A stretch of 61,366 nt of DNA from Clostridia bacterium (GTDB lineage: Bacteria; Bacillota; Clostridia; Oscillospirales; Acutalibacteraceae), in the NCBI GenBank assembly GCA_017473435.1, contig JAFULG010000072.1, forward strand, positions 1-61,366, in the 5' to 3' direction. Shown piece by piece: positions 8,434-16,180 of the stretch (position 1 is the first letter of the stretch; each line of letters starts with the position of its first letter). A program made the position numbers and the translations under genes. The notes beneath the pieces were generated by a model that was not told the origin of the DNA, made no database searches, and was given only the letters and a program-made list of their open reading frames with translations.

Positions 8434-9741
8434 ATGAAGAAAATAATTGTAGCAGGCGCAGGTCACGGCGGACTTACGGCGGCATACAATCTTTCAAAAA
8501 ACGGATTTGATGTCACTGTTTTTGAAAAAGGGGATAGGGAAGGTCTTGGCTATGACTGGCACGACGCTCTGAACTATGATGCCTTTGATTATGCGGGTAT
8601 TGAACGTCCCGACAGAAGTCTTATCCGCGACGGTGTGCAGTCAGGCTTTGAAAATCCGTCAGCAAATGTAAAGCTCGTCATTCCTTATGACCCGACAGGC
8701 TTTATGATGGATAGAAGGGTTCTTCTCAAATACCTTATTGATAATGCCGAAAAGGTCGGTGTTAAATTTCAATTCGGCTGTGAAATTACGGGTGCAGTTT
8801 TTGACGGGCTTTCTGTTGCAGGTATAAAGTATGTTAAAGACGGTGAAGCCATGGAGAAAAGAGCAGATATGGTTATTGATGCCTGCGGAATGTATTCTCC
8901 TGTAAGACAAAGCCTTCCTCCCTGCTTCAATATAAAAGAAGGCTTTGAAGCAAAGGAAACCTTCCATGTTTACCGTGTTTACTTTGAAAACATTACAGGT
9001 GAAATTCTTAATCCACCTTATCTTATCAGCCTTTTCCATATGGGAAAGCCCGGAATTGACTGGGTGCTTACTGAAGAGGACAGTGTAGATATCCTTGTCG
9101 GCAAATTCGGTACGGCAGGGGCGCTGACTGAGGAAGAAATTGAGGCTGCTATTGCCGACTACCGTGAAAGATATCCCTTTATCGGTGAAAAGATAGTCCG
9201 CGGCGGTGCTGCAGGTGAGATACCCTTGAGCAAAATGCTTCCCTTACTTGTCGCTGACGGTTATGCTCTTGTAGGCGACAGTGCAGGAATGACAATCCCT
9301 CTTAACGGAAGCGGTATTGTTTTAAGTATGCAGGCAGGTAAAATTCTTGCAGACAAAATTATCAGCTGTGATGCGGATGCCTTCTCAATCGAAAATCTCT
9401 GGAATTATCAGTATGAGTATTTTCAGACTCTCGGTAAGGATCTTGTAATGATTGACATTCTGAAAAACTTCTTTACCCATTGCAAGAAAAAGGATATTGA
9501 CTATTTCCTTGAAAAGAAGATTCTCACCGAGGAAATGCTCGATTTCGGTAAGGGTATAAACATCACGCCGCAGTTTATTCTTCATATTATTGCGGTGGGT
9601 ATGCCGCTTATCGGCCTTGTTCCGCCCCTTGTGAATAATCTTAAGTCGATTCCTTCAATTGACAGCGTTGCGGCTCAGATGCCTGAGGAGTACAGTAAGG
9701 AAGCGGTCAGCGAATGGGTGGAAAAATATTCAAGGCTGTAA
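8434..9741 (+). CDS. FAD-dependent oxidoreductase, geranylgeranyl-reductase/p-hydroxybenzoate-hydroxylase fold
   Basis: 435 residues. The N-terminal dinucleotide-binding motif GAGHGGLTAAYNL is followed by a Glu-ending strand (VTVFEKG); the second FAD motif YALVGDSAGMTIPLNGSGI lies at about residues 280-300. Overall like digeranylgeranylglycerophospholipid-reductase or flavin monooxygenase relatives. A segment near the C-terminus (ILHIIAVGMPLIGLVPPLV) is hydrophobic and could touch the membrane. Substrate unknown. It starts 52 bp after coaX with GGAGAAG before the ATG and may be the last gene of that transcript. Confidence 0.8.
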   Translation: MKKIIVAGAGHGGLTAAYNLSKNGFDVTVFEKGDREGLGYDWHDALNYDAFDYAGIERPDRSLIRDGVQSGFENPSANVKLVIPYDPTGFMMDRRVLLKYLIDNAEKVGVKFQFGCEITGAVFDGLSVAGIKYVKDGEAMEKRADMVIDACGMYSPVRQSLPPCFNIKEGFEAKETFHVYRVYFENITGEILNPPYLISLFHMGKPGIDWVLTEEDSVDILVGKFGTAGALTEEEIEAAIADYRERYPFIGEKIVRGGAAGEIPLSKMLPLLVADGYALVGDSAGMTIPLNGSGIVLSMQAGKILADKIISCDADAFSIENLWNYQYEYFQTLGKDLVMIDILKNFFTHCKKKDIDYFLEKKILTEEMLDFGKGINITPQFILHIIAVGMPLIGLVPPLVNNLKSIPSIDSVAAQMPEEYSKEAVSEWVEKYSRL

Positions 9742-9755
9742 ATGGTCTTTTTTGG

Positions 9756-9783
9756 TTGAAAAAGTAAAATATTGTGATATAAT
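9756..9783 (+). promoter_or_regulatory. Promoter of the GPH symporter gene
   Basis: TTGAAA, 16-base spacer, TATAAT with an extended TGA. Confidence 0.7.
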
Positions 9784-9802
9784 CGAATAGTAAAAAGTCC
9801 TG

Positions 9803-9838
9803 ATCCTGAAAAACATCTGTTTTCAGGATTTTGGATTT
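9803..9838 (+). terminator. Terminator-like hairpin between promoter and GPH symporter
   Basis: ATCCTGAAAA pairs with TTTTCAGGAT, followed by TTTGGATTTT. It may end the upstream oxidoreductase transcript, yet it lies downstream of the -10 at 9778-9783, inside the symporter's predicted leader, so it could attenuate that gene. Confidence 0.6.
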
Positions 9839-9855
9839 TAAAAAAGGAGGATAAT

Positions 9856-11364
9856 ATGAACACTTACACCACAAAAGAGCGTAATATGTATCTCATAGGC
9901 CTTATGGGTCAGAACGTGATTTACAATATTATCGCAACAGGCATGACATTCTATTTCCAGAGTGTTATCTTTATCCCTGCAATGGCAATCAGCGTTATTA
10001 TGGGCGTTGCCCGTGTATGGGACGCAATCAACGACCCGATGATGGGTACAATTGTTGACAGAACAAGAAGCAAGTACGGCAAATGCCGTCCCTATCTCTT
10101 CTATGTTCCCGGTATCGTTATGGTTACAACCTTCCTTACCTTTGTCAACGGTCAGTATTCAGGTGACAACTCACCTGCAAAAAATGCAATAATCATTGCC
10201 TGGGCAGGTATTTCCTACATCCTCTGGGGTATGACCTACACTGCAGGTGACATTCCCATCTGGGGAATCACCTCACTTATGACAGAGAGTGCAAAGGACA
10301 GAGAAAAGCTTCTCGGCCTTGCACGAATAATTGCCGGTATCGGCGGCGGTGCCGTGCTTCTTACCGTTATGCCCATTTCACAGAGTGTTGGTGCAGGCTT
10401 TGCTGAAACAATGGGTCAGAAAAAGGGCACACAGATGGGCTTTATTGTGGTCTGCGGTATAATGACCCTTGTAGGCTCGCTTCTTTTCCAGTGCGCATGC
10501 TTTGCAAAGGAGCGTGTTAAGCAGCCCTCCGATGAAGCAAAGGGCTTTATCGATAACGTTAAAATCATGTGGGGCTGTATGCCCTTCAGAAGACTCCTCA
10601 TTTCAGGTGTCATCAAGGCTCCTATGCAGATTCTCTCCATTGTTGCAATGACCCTTCTTTCCTATTACTTCGGTGATAACGGCGGTGACGGTCAGGGCTA
10701 TGTTCTGCAGATGATCTGCCTCGGCGGCGGACTTTTCGTCGGTCAGTTCGGCGCAATGGCATTCACTCCCAAGCTTTGCGAAAAGTTTGAAAAGCAGAAG
10801 GTTTACAATCTCTGCAACATCATCGGTGCAATTCCCTTTGCGGGCGTGTTCGTCTGCTATCTTATTGACGGCACAGGTCTTTACAAGCCCTTCTGGATGG
10901 TTATCCTTGCAATTCTCTTTGCCGTTGCAGGTGCCGCAATGGGTGCATCAATGGTTATCCAGTCCATTATGATTGCTGACTGTGTTGACTATGACGAGCA
11001 CAGAACAGGCTACCGTCCCGACGGTGTATTCTTCTCAGGTCAGTCCTTCATCACAAAGCTCGGTGCAGGTCTTTCCTCCTTCATTCAGGGTATTGTTTTT
11101 GCCGCAGTTGGCTTCAGCGGTGACAATGTTGCCGCTTGTAATGAGGCTCTTGCCGCTTCACCTGCAAGCGACTATATGTTTGCAACCGCACCCGAGTTTG
11201 AGCCCTACCGCTTTGGTATGTTCTTCCTCGTTTCAATTCCCGCAGCTGTTACCTGCCTTCTTTCCTGCATCCCCATGAAGAACTATGAAATTTCAAATGC
11301 CGAGCACAAGAGAATTCTCTCCGAGCTTAACGCAAAGCGTAACGCTGACGCAAAGGCAGAGTAA
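9856..11364 (+). CDS. Sugar:cation symporter of the GPH (MFS_2) family
   Basis: 502-residue inner-membrane transporter with about 12 segments. The first cytoplasmic loop has the GPH signature DAINDPMMGTIVDRTRSKYGKCRPY. Family members import glycosides, pentosides or hexuronides with a cation; the substrate cannot be told from the sequence. Ribosome binding site AAAGGAGG. The gene has its own promoter, a leader hairpin and a terminator. No glycosidase is next to it, so it may serve enzymes elsewhere, such as the GH27 at 31 kb. Confidence 0.9.
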   Translation: MNTYTTKERNMYLIGLMGQNVIYNIIATGMTFYFQSVIFIPAMAISVIMGVARVWDAINDPMMGTIVDRTRSKYGKCRPYLFYVPGIVMVTTFLTFVNGQYSGDNSPAKNAIIIAWAGISYILWGMTYTAGDIPIWGITSLMTESAKDREKLLGLARIIAGIGGGAVLLTVMPISQSVGAGFAETMGQKKGTQMGFIVVCGIMTLVGSLLFQCACFAKERVKQPSDEAKGFIDNVKIMWGCMPFRRLLISGVIKAPMQILSIVAMTLLSYYFGDNGGDGQGYVLQMICLGGGLFVGQFGAMAFTPKLCEKFEKQKVYNLCNIIGAIPFAGVFVCYLIDGTGLYKPFWMVILAILFAVAGAAMGASMVIQSIMIADCVDYDEHRTGYRPDGVFFSGQSFITKLGAGLSSFIQGIVFAAVGFSGDNVAACNEALAASPASDYMFATAPEFEPYRFGMFFLVSIPAAVTCLLSCIPMKNYEISNAEHKRILSELNAKRNADAKAE

Positions 11365-11380
11365 GATTATTTAACCTGAA

Positions 11381-11412
11381 AATCCGTACACAACCGTGTG
11401 CGGATTTTTTTA
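11381..11412 (+). terminator. Terminator of the GPH symporter
   Basis: AATCCGTACAC pairs with GTGTGCGGATT (one G-U) around AACC, followed by seven T in total. Confidence 0.88.
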
Positions 11413-11426
11413 TATGCAATAACACC

Positions 11427-11455
11427 TTGACAAAAGAGTAATACTGTGCTACTCT
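11427..11455 (+). promoter_or_regulatory. Promoter of the padR operon
   Basis: TTGACA, 17-base spacer, TACTCT with an extended TGC. Confidence 0.75.
11436..11454. promoter_or_regulatory. Candidate PadR operator 1
   Basis: Inverted repeat GAGTA-N9-TACTC covering the spacer and most of the -10. PadR proteins usually repress their own operon from such dyads; binding here is inferred. Confidence 0.45.
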
Positions 11456-11462
11456 ATGTATA

Positions 11463-11483
11463 GAACACCGAGGTATAGTGTTC
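11463..11483. promoter_or_regulatory. Candidate PadR operator 2
   Basis: Inverted repeat GAACAC-N9-GTGTTC just downstream of the predicted transcription start, with the same N9 spacing as operator 1. Confidence 0.45.
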
Positions 11484-11507
11484 TGCTGTAAAGAAAGAGG
11501 TGAAAAT

Positions 11508-11852
11508 ATGGACATAAAAAAAGAACTTACGAAGGGTAGCTCCGCATTGCTTGTTCTTTCCGTGCTTGAAAAGTGCGATATGTACGGCTATAAGATAATC
11601 AAAGAAATTGAACTGCGTTCAGAATATGTTTTTTCTCTGAAGGAGGGAACTCTCTATCCTATACTGCACGCCTTTGAAAAGGACGGTTATGTTGATTCCT
11701 ATTGGGAAGGCGAAGAGGGTGAGAGAAGAAGAAAATATTATCACCTGACTAAAAAAGGCATTAAAGAATTGCAGAAGCATAAGCAGGAGTGGGCAGCTTA
11801 TTCCACGGCTGTCAGCAAGGTTATCGGGGGTGTTGCTAATGCAACAGCGTAA
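11508..11852 (+). CDS. PadR-family transcriptional regulator
   Basis: 114-residue winged-helix protein of the short PadR type: LLVLSVLEKCDMYGYKIIKEIE, SLKEGTLYPILHAFEKDGYV and the wing segment ERRRKYYHLTKKG are typical. The start at 11508 has the site AAAGAGGTGA; an upstream in-frame codon at 11478 lies in the operator and has no site. The gene overlaps the next one by 14 bases. PadR proteins paired with HAAS-domain membrane proteins usually control that partner and themselves, responding to drugs or envelope stress. Confidence 0.9.
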   Translation: MDIKKELTKGSSALLVLSVLEKCDMYGYKIIKEIELRSEYVFSLKEGTLYPILHAFEKDGYVDSYWEGEEGERRRKYYHLTKKGIKELQKHKQEWAAYSTAVSKVIGGVANATA

Positions 11853-13314
11853 AATAATTGAAGACTACCTTGACAGCGTTATTCCGCAAAAAATATCCGA
11901 AAGCACAAAAAAGCGCCTTCGTGCAGAAATAGAGTGTCATATTTATGACAGAGCAGATTTTTATATGGAAATCGGCTACGATGAGGACGCCGCTTTTGAA
12001 AAGGCAATTGAGCAGATGGGCGAGGGTGAAGAGGTTAAGGTTGAATTTGAGTCGCTTTATAATGACAGTACATCTAAGGCAGTTTTGCTGTTTGTTTCAA
12101 GCTTGTTTATAGATTTGGTGGCAGTAATTTCAGGATTTGGCGGTGCAGCTGCGTGGAGCTTTGTTCTTGGATATATTATGCACCTGACATTTGAAAGTCT
12201 TTTGGTAAGCGCCTGTTTTGTATGCTTTACCTGTTTTACAATTCATTATGCTTATATGCGTAATAAACCTAAAAAGCTTAAAGCAATAGGCTTTGCTAAC
12301 ATGATAATGTCTTTACTTACGGTTTTTGCAAATTCGGTTTATTGGCCTTTTGCTTTTTTGCTGACGGAGGCCTTCAATGACTTGTTTGTCGGTGAAGAGG
12401 GACATTATTTCAGTAGTGCAATGTTCAGTTATCTGTCATTGATTATTTCTGTGCCCGTATGTATTTTCAGCTTTGCTTTATATTTTAAGCTGAAAAAAGG
12501 CAAGGCAGAAAGCAGGTGCAGGAAAATCAGCTTCCGAAAGCTTATCGGTATTTATGCTCTCTTCTTTGCTGTTATTAGTACGGTCGGATGGTATGTATGT
12601 AATACTCCTATTTCTGAATATTTTAACTATTCGGGTGTTGCTGATCTGGTTGATGAACAGTTGCTCCAGCCGTTAAAGAGCGACCAAATAGACCGGCTTT
12701 TTGAAAGTATAACCGGAGATACGGACTTTACTCAGGCAGATGAACTGTTGAAGGGAGAAGGTTTTATACCGCATACAGAGATGGATAAACATTTAAGCGA
12801 TGAGGAGAAATTGAACAATTTGGCGGATGAACTTCAGAATTATATCTCGAAGCGTGAGGGCGAAATTGTTTACACGAAGCCTATCGGAGATTACATATCG
12901 TATTTTAATGAATGTTTAATTTTTTATCCTTCTGAAAGCGGTAAGGTCAAATACAAAAAAATCATAGAAGCTTATGATTATTATACGAAGAAAGACGACG
13001 CGGATAAAGCTATTGAATTGTTTGAAGCGTTAAAGCCTGGTGAAGATAAAAAAGCTGTCTTGAAGAAAATGAAAAAGGTTTCAGATTTTTCTTCTTTGTC
13101 CGTGGAGTATGGGGAAAGCATCAAAGAAACCTACAGCTTCAGAGTTGTTGAAGACCTGAGCTTTCTTTCCTTGGTTGACCGCAGAAACTTAGGTGCAACT
13201 GTGACTTTCGAAAACGATTTATTGCAGGACGGAAGCTATATCTACACGGTCGAAAGCAATTTTGAAACCGATGATGTGGTGTGCGACAAAACAGAATATG
13301 TTATAAGCGAATAA
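11839..13314 (+). CDS. HAAS-domain membrane protein with extracytoplasmic C-terminal domain
   Basis: 491 residues. Residues 1-65 form a HAAS/DUF1700-like helical domain (IEDYLDSVI..., AEIECHIYDRADFYMEIGYD, AFEKAIEQMGE), the usual partner of PadR regulators. Then come about six membrane segments (roughly residues 73-205 in pairs, and one near 235). The C-terminal half, about 255-491, is Lys/Asp/Glu-rich and probably lies outside the membrane; I do not recognise it. Start chosen at 11839, 8 bases after GGGGG. Overlap with padR implies coupling. Function unknown beyond this. Confidence 0.8.
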   Translation: MQQRKIIEDYLDSVIPQKISESTKKRLRAEIECHIYDRADFYMEIGYDEDAAFEKAIEQMGEGEEVKVEFESLYNDSTSKAVLLFVSSLFIDLVAVISGFGGAAAWSFVLGYIMHLTFESLLVSACFVCFTCFTIHYAYMRNKPKKLKAIGFANMIMSLLTVFANSVYWPFAFLLTEAFNDLFVGEEGHYFSSAMFSYLSLIISVPVCIFSFALYFKLKKGKAESRCRKISFRKLIGIYALFFAVISTVGWYVCNTPISEYFNYSGVADLVDEQLLQPLKSDQIDRLFESITGDTDFTQADELLKGEGFIPHTEMDKHLSDEEKLNNLADELQNYISKREGEIVYTKPIGDYISYFNECLIFYPSESGKVKYKKIIEAYDYYTKKDDADKAIELFEALKPGEDKKAVLKKMKKVSDFSSLSVEYGESIKETYSFRVVEDLSFLSLVDRRNLGATVTFENDLLQDGSYIYTVESNFETDDVVCDKTEYVISE

Positions 13315-13340
13315 CGTAGGTTGTCAATTAAGCAAAAAAA

Positions 13341-13374
13341 CTGACGAAGCAGTACTGCTTCGTCGGTTTTTTTT
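13341..13374 (+). terminator. Terminator of the padR operon
   Basis: CTGACGAAGCAG pairs with CTGCTTCGTCGG, then eight T. Confidence 0.9.
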
Positions 13375-13411
13375 GCTATCGTCTATTTTGCTATGATTAG
13401 ACAAATTAATG

Positions 13412-13440
13412 TTGACTATAATTCCTACCTGTGATAAAAT
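13412..13440 (+). promoter_or_regulatory. Promoter of metA
   Basis: TTGACT, 17-base spacer, TAAAAT with extended TGA. No SAM riboswitch or T-box fits in the 30 bases left before the start codon. Confidence 0.7.
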
Positions 13441-13471
13441 ATTAAAAGAATTTTGTTATAGGAGAAACACT

Positions 13472-14392
13472 ATGCCTATTAAAATAAATGACAGCCTTCC
13501 CGCAAGGGAGCTGCTTGAGCATGAAAATATATTTGTTATGACGGAATCCCGTGCTGCAAGTCAGGATATCCGTCCGCTTAAAATTCTCATCGTCAACCTT
13601 ATGCCCACAAAAATAGTCACGGAAACCCAGCTTCTTCGCCTTATGAGTAACACACCGCTTCAGGTTGATGTTGAATTTCTGCAGATGGCGACCCACCGCT
13701 CAAAGAACACATCACAGAATCACCTGAGCAAGTTCTACCACGTTTTTGACGAGGTTAAGGATAAAAAGTACGACGGTATGATTGTCACCGGTGCACCCGT
13801 TGAGCTTATGGAGTTTGAGGAGGTTGACTACTGGCCCGAGCTTTGTCAGATTTTTGAGTGGTCAAAAACTAATGTATACTCTACTTTCCACATCTGCTGG
13901 GGCGCTCAGGCAGGTCTTTATTACCACCACGGTATCAAGAAGCATAAGCTCGACGAGAAGATGTTCGGCGTGTTCCCACACAGACCTCTTGACCTTTATC
14001 ATCCGCTTATGCGAGGCTTTGACGATACATATTTTGTGCCTCACTCACGACATACGGACGTAAAATTTGACGATGTTGCTCTTTGTAAGGATCTGCAGAT
14101 TCTTTCTTATTCCGATATGGCAGGCATTCACCTTGTTTCCGACCTTCAGTGCCGTAATTTTTACGCAACAGGTCACTCGGAGTACGATGCCGATACTCTT
14201 GCAAAGGAATATTTCCGCGATGTTGAAAAGGGGCTTGACATAAAGGTGCCCTATAATTACTTCCCTGATGATGATCCGACTAAAAAGCCTATTATGACCT
14301 GGAGAAACGTCGGAACGCTGATGTTCACAAACTGGCTCAACTACTTTGTTTATCAGCAGACACCCTATGATATCAATGATATCGGTATTTAA
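13472..14392 (+). CDS. metA: Homoserine O-acetyltransferase, MetA type
   Basis: Activates homoserine for methionine synthesis. 306 residues of the MetA (not MetX) fold. Counting from the chosen start, the nucleophile is Cys142 (HICWGAQAG), the oxyanion Lys is Lys47, the catalytic His is His235 and its Glu is Glu237 (TGHSEYD), all at the family's usual numbers. Residue 111 is Glu ([10 protein letters not shown]). Published work on MetA proteins links Glu111 to acetyl-CoA use and Gly111 to succinyl-CoA, so I call it an acetyltransferase. The start at 13472 has AGGAG before it; the longer frame to 13409 runs through the promoter. Confidence 0.95.
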   Translation: MPIKINDSLPARELLEHENIFVMTESRAASQDIRPLKILIVNLMPTKIVTETQLLRLMSNTPLQVDVEFLQMATHRSKNTSQNHLSKFYHVFDEVKDKKYDGMIVTGAPVELMEFEEVDYWPELCQIFEWSKTNVYSTFHICWGAQAGLYYHHGIKKHKLDEKMFGVFPHRPLDLYHPLMRGFDDTYFVPHSRHTDVKFDDVALCKDLQILSYSDMAGIHLVSDLQCRNFYATGHSEYDADTLAKEYFRDVEKGLDIKVPYNYFPDDDPTKKPIMTWRNVGTLMFTNWLNYFVYQQTPYDINDIGI

Positions 14393-14403
14393 AAGTATAC
14401 AAA

Positions 14404-14436
14404 AAGCGTACGGTCCAGCCCGTACGCTTAATTTTT
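14404..14436. terminator. Bidirectional terminator between metA and the FN3 protein gene
   Basis: AAGCGTACGG pairs with CCGTACGCTT. T-rich tracts follow on both strands: AATTTTTTT on plus and TTTTTGT on minus. Confidence 0.85.
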
Positions 14437-15294
14437 TTATAAGTGCTTTACTTCGGAATATTTGCCTCTGAATTCCTTTTTACCGACCTTTTTGTAAGCG
14501 CATACACGATAGCTGTATGAGGCAAAACGGCCGGATAGCTTGTCTTCAAATTTGACCTCGGTAGTGCCTTCGGTTCTGCCGATTTCCGTAAACTCGCCAC
14601 CCTTTTTATCACATCTCTCAAAAATGTAACCGTCGACGCCGGCAACAACTCTTACTGTAATCAATGCTTTTTTGCCGATGATTTTTTTTATGGATCGGAT
14701 TTCTGTAGTGTCGATAAAAACACAGTCGGCTTCACCGCTGAATTTGCCGTGAAGCTCCTTATCGTCTGCAAGCTTTACTGCCTGAACGGCATAGTGATAA
14801 GCCTGACCTGATACGGGATGCTCATCGCAGAAGCAGCAGCTTTCCGATTCACCGATGCATATTTTGCGTGAGAAAAAGTCGCTTCTTCTGTATATGTAGA
14901 ACTTATCTCCCTCAACCTTGTCCCAGGTGATGTGGATTTTTCCGCCTTTTTCTTCAGCACGGAGATTTTTCACCGCAGGAATATCTGAAACCGTTACAGG
15001 CTTTGCGGTACCGAAAACGGAAGAGATTTTGTCGCCCTCTAAACGCTTGTGGGCAATAACCTTGTACCAGTAGGTGATATTTTCTTCAGCGGTTGTGTCC
15101 GTAAAGCATAAATCTGTAGTTGAGTCTATGTACTCAAAATCACAGTCGTGTCTTGTGGAACGCTGAATATCATATACTTCTGCAAGATTTATCTTTGCCC
15201 ATCTGAACTGTACATGCTTTTCAGGGGTTGCACCGATTGATGTTATTTTTGGGATGCCTGTAAGCTTTTTGTTTAAATTTGTATCTGCCATCAT
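14437..15294 (-). CDS. Leaderless protein of three fibronectin type III-like repeats
   Basis: 285 residues with three beta-sandwich-like repeats of about 90 residues (roughly 13-103, 105-192, 193-285). Each has the FN3 pattern of an early Trp or hydrophobic core position (FRWAKI, ITWDKVEG) and a late YxYxVxA strand (YWYKVIAHK, YHYAVQAVK, YSYRVCAYK). No signal peptide, membrane segment or sorting signal is present, which is odd because FN3 domains of bacteria are normally extracellular. The start overlaps the nagB stop (ATGA), so the two are probably translationally coupled; a second ATG follows at 15291. Function unknown. Confidence 0.75.
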   Translation of the reverse strand: MMADTNLNKKLTGIPKITSIGATPEKHVQFRWAKINLAEVYDIQRSTRHDCDFEYIDSTTDLCFTDTTAEENITYWYKVIAHKRLEGDKISSVFGTAKPVTVSDIPAVKNLRAEEKGGKIHITWDKVEGDKFYIYRRSDFFSRKICIGESESCCFCDEHPVSGQAYHYAVQAVKLADDKELHGKFSGEADCVFIDTTEIRSIKKIIGKKALITVRVVAGVDGYIFERCDKKGGEFTEIGRTEGTTEVKFEDKLSGRFASYSYRVCAYKKVGKKEFRGKYSEVKHL

Positions 15295-16031
15295 CTGTCA
15301 CCGAGAAGGGATGCGCTTTCCTTGTCGAGGAAAACGGTTACATCGCTGTGAAGCTTGAGTATTGATGCAGGGCAGTGAGGAGTAACTTCACCTTCAATAA
15401 GCTCCTTGATTGCCTTTGCCTTTGATGCGCCTGTTGCAATGAGCACAATCTTCTTTGAGCGCATAATATCGCCAACACCCATTGTGAGGGCATAGCCGGG
15501 CATTTCGGTGCCTACTGCTTCAAAATATTTTTTGTTTGAATCAATGGTGCTTTGAGTAAGCTTTACAAGGAAGGGTGTATCCATAAATTCCTCGCCCGGT
15601 TCATTAAAGCCGATGTGACCGTTTGTGCCGATACCGAGAAGCTGAATATCAATACCGCCTTCCTCTTTGATTTTTTCATAGTATCTCTTACACTCGGCTT
15701 CAGCATCCTCATGCTTTACACCTGCAAGGAAGTTGACCTTGTTGAAATCTACGTCGGTCTTGCCGAAAAGGTTGTCCTTCATAAAATAATAGTAGCTGTT
15801 TACATTCTCTCTGTCGAGGTCAGCGTACTCGTCAAGGTTGAAGGTAGTGATGTGCTTGAGGCTTACCTCACCTTTTTCGTAGCTTTCGATTATACGCTTG
15901 TAGGTTTCAACGGGAGAAGCACCGGTAGCAAAGCCGAGAACGCTTCCGGGTTTCTTGTTGATCTGCTTGATAAAGATTTCTGCCGCTTGCTTTGAAATTT
16001 CGTAAGCATTTTCAAGAATAATAACTTTCAC
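15291..16031 (-). CDS. nagB: Glucosamine-6-phosphate deaminase
   Basis: Converts glucosamine-6-phosphate to fructose-6-phosphate and ammonia, the entry of amino sugars into glycolysis. 246 residues, typical of Gram-positive NagB. Motifs: GFATGASPVETYK (phosphate loop), FNLDEYADLDRENVNSYYYF (catalytic Asp region) and GIGTNGHIGFNEPG (catalytic His). The start codon is GTG with AAAGGGG upstream. First gene of a two-gene minus-strand unit with the FN3 protein, divergent from the NSS transporter. nagA is not in the window. Confidence 0.95.
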   Translation of the reverse strand: MKVIILENAYEISKQAAEIFIKQINKKPGSVLGFATGASPVETYKRIIESYEKGEVSLKHITTFNLDEYADLDRENVNSYYYFMKDNLFGKTDVDFNKVNFLAGVKHEDAEAECKRYYEKIKEEGGIDIQLLGIGTNGHIGFNEPGEEFMDTPFLVKLTQSTIDSNKKYFEAVGTEMPGYALTMGVGDIMRSKKIVLIATGASKAKAIKELIEGEVTPHCPASILKLHSDVTVFLDKESASLLGDR

Positions 16032-16064
16032 AAAAATTACCCCTTTGTATTTAAAATCTAAGTT

Positions 16065-16093
16065 ATTATAACACGTTATGATTATTTTTGCAA
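16065..16093 (-). promoter_or_regulatory. Promoter of nagB
   Basis: Minus strand: TTGCAA, 17-base spacer, TATAAT. Confidence 0.7.
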
Positions 16094-16180
16094 CGGATTT
16101 ATATAAATAAATATTGTTTGCCTTTTTATATTATCTGTGTTATTATAAACTCGTTATTTAAGTTCGGAGGTCGTTTTTTT

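Noticed and set aside
13375-13471. SAM riboswitch upstream of metA
   Set aside because: The promoter lies 30 bases before the start codon, leaving no room for the aptamer.
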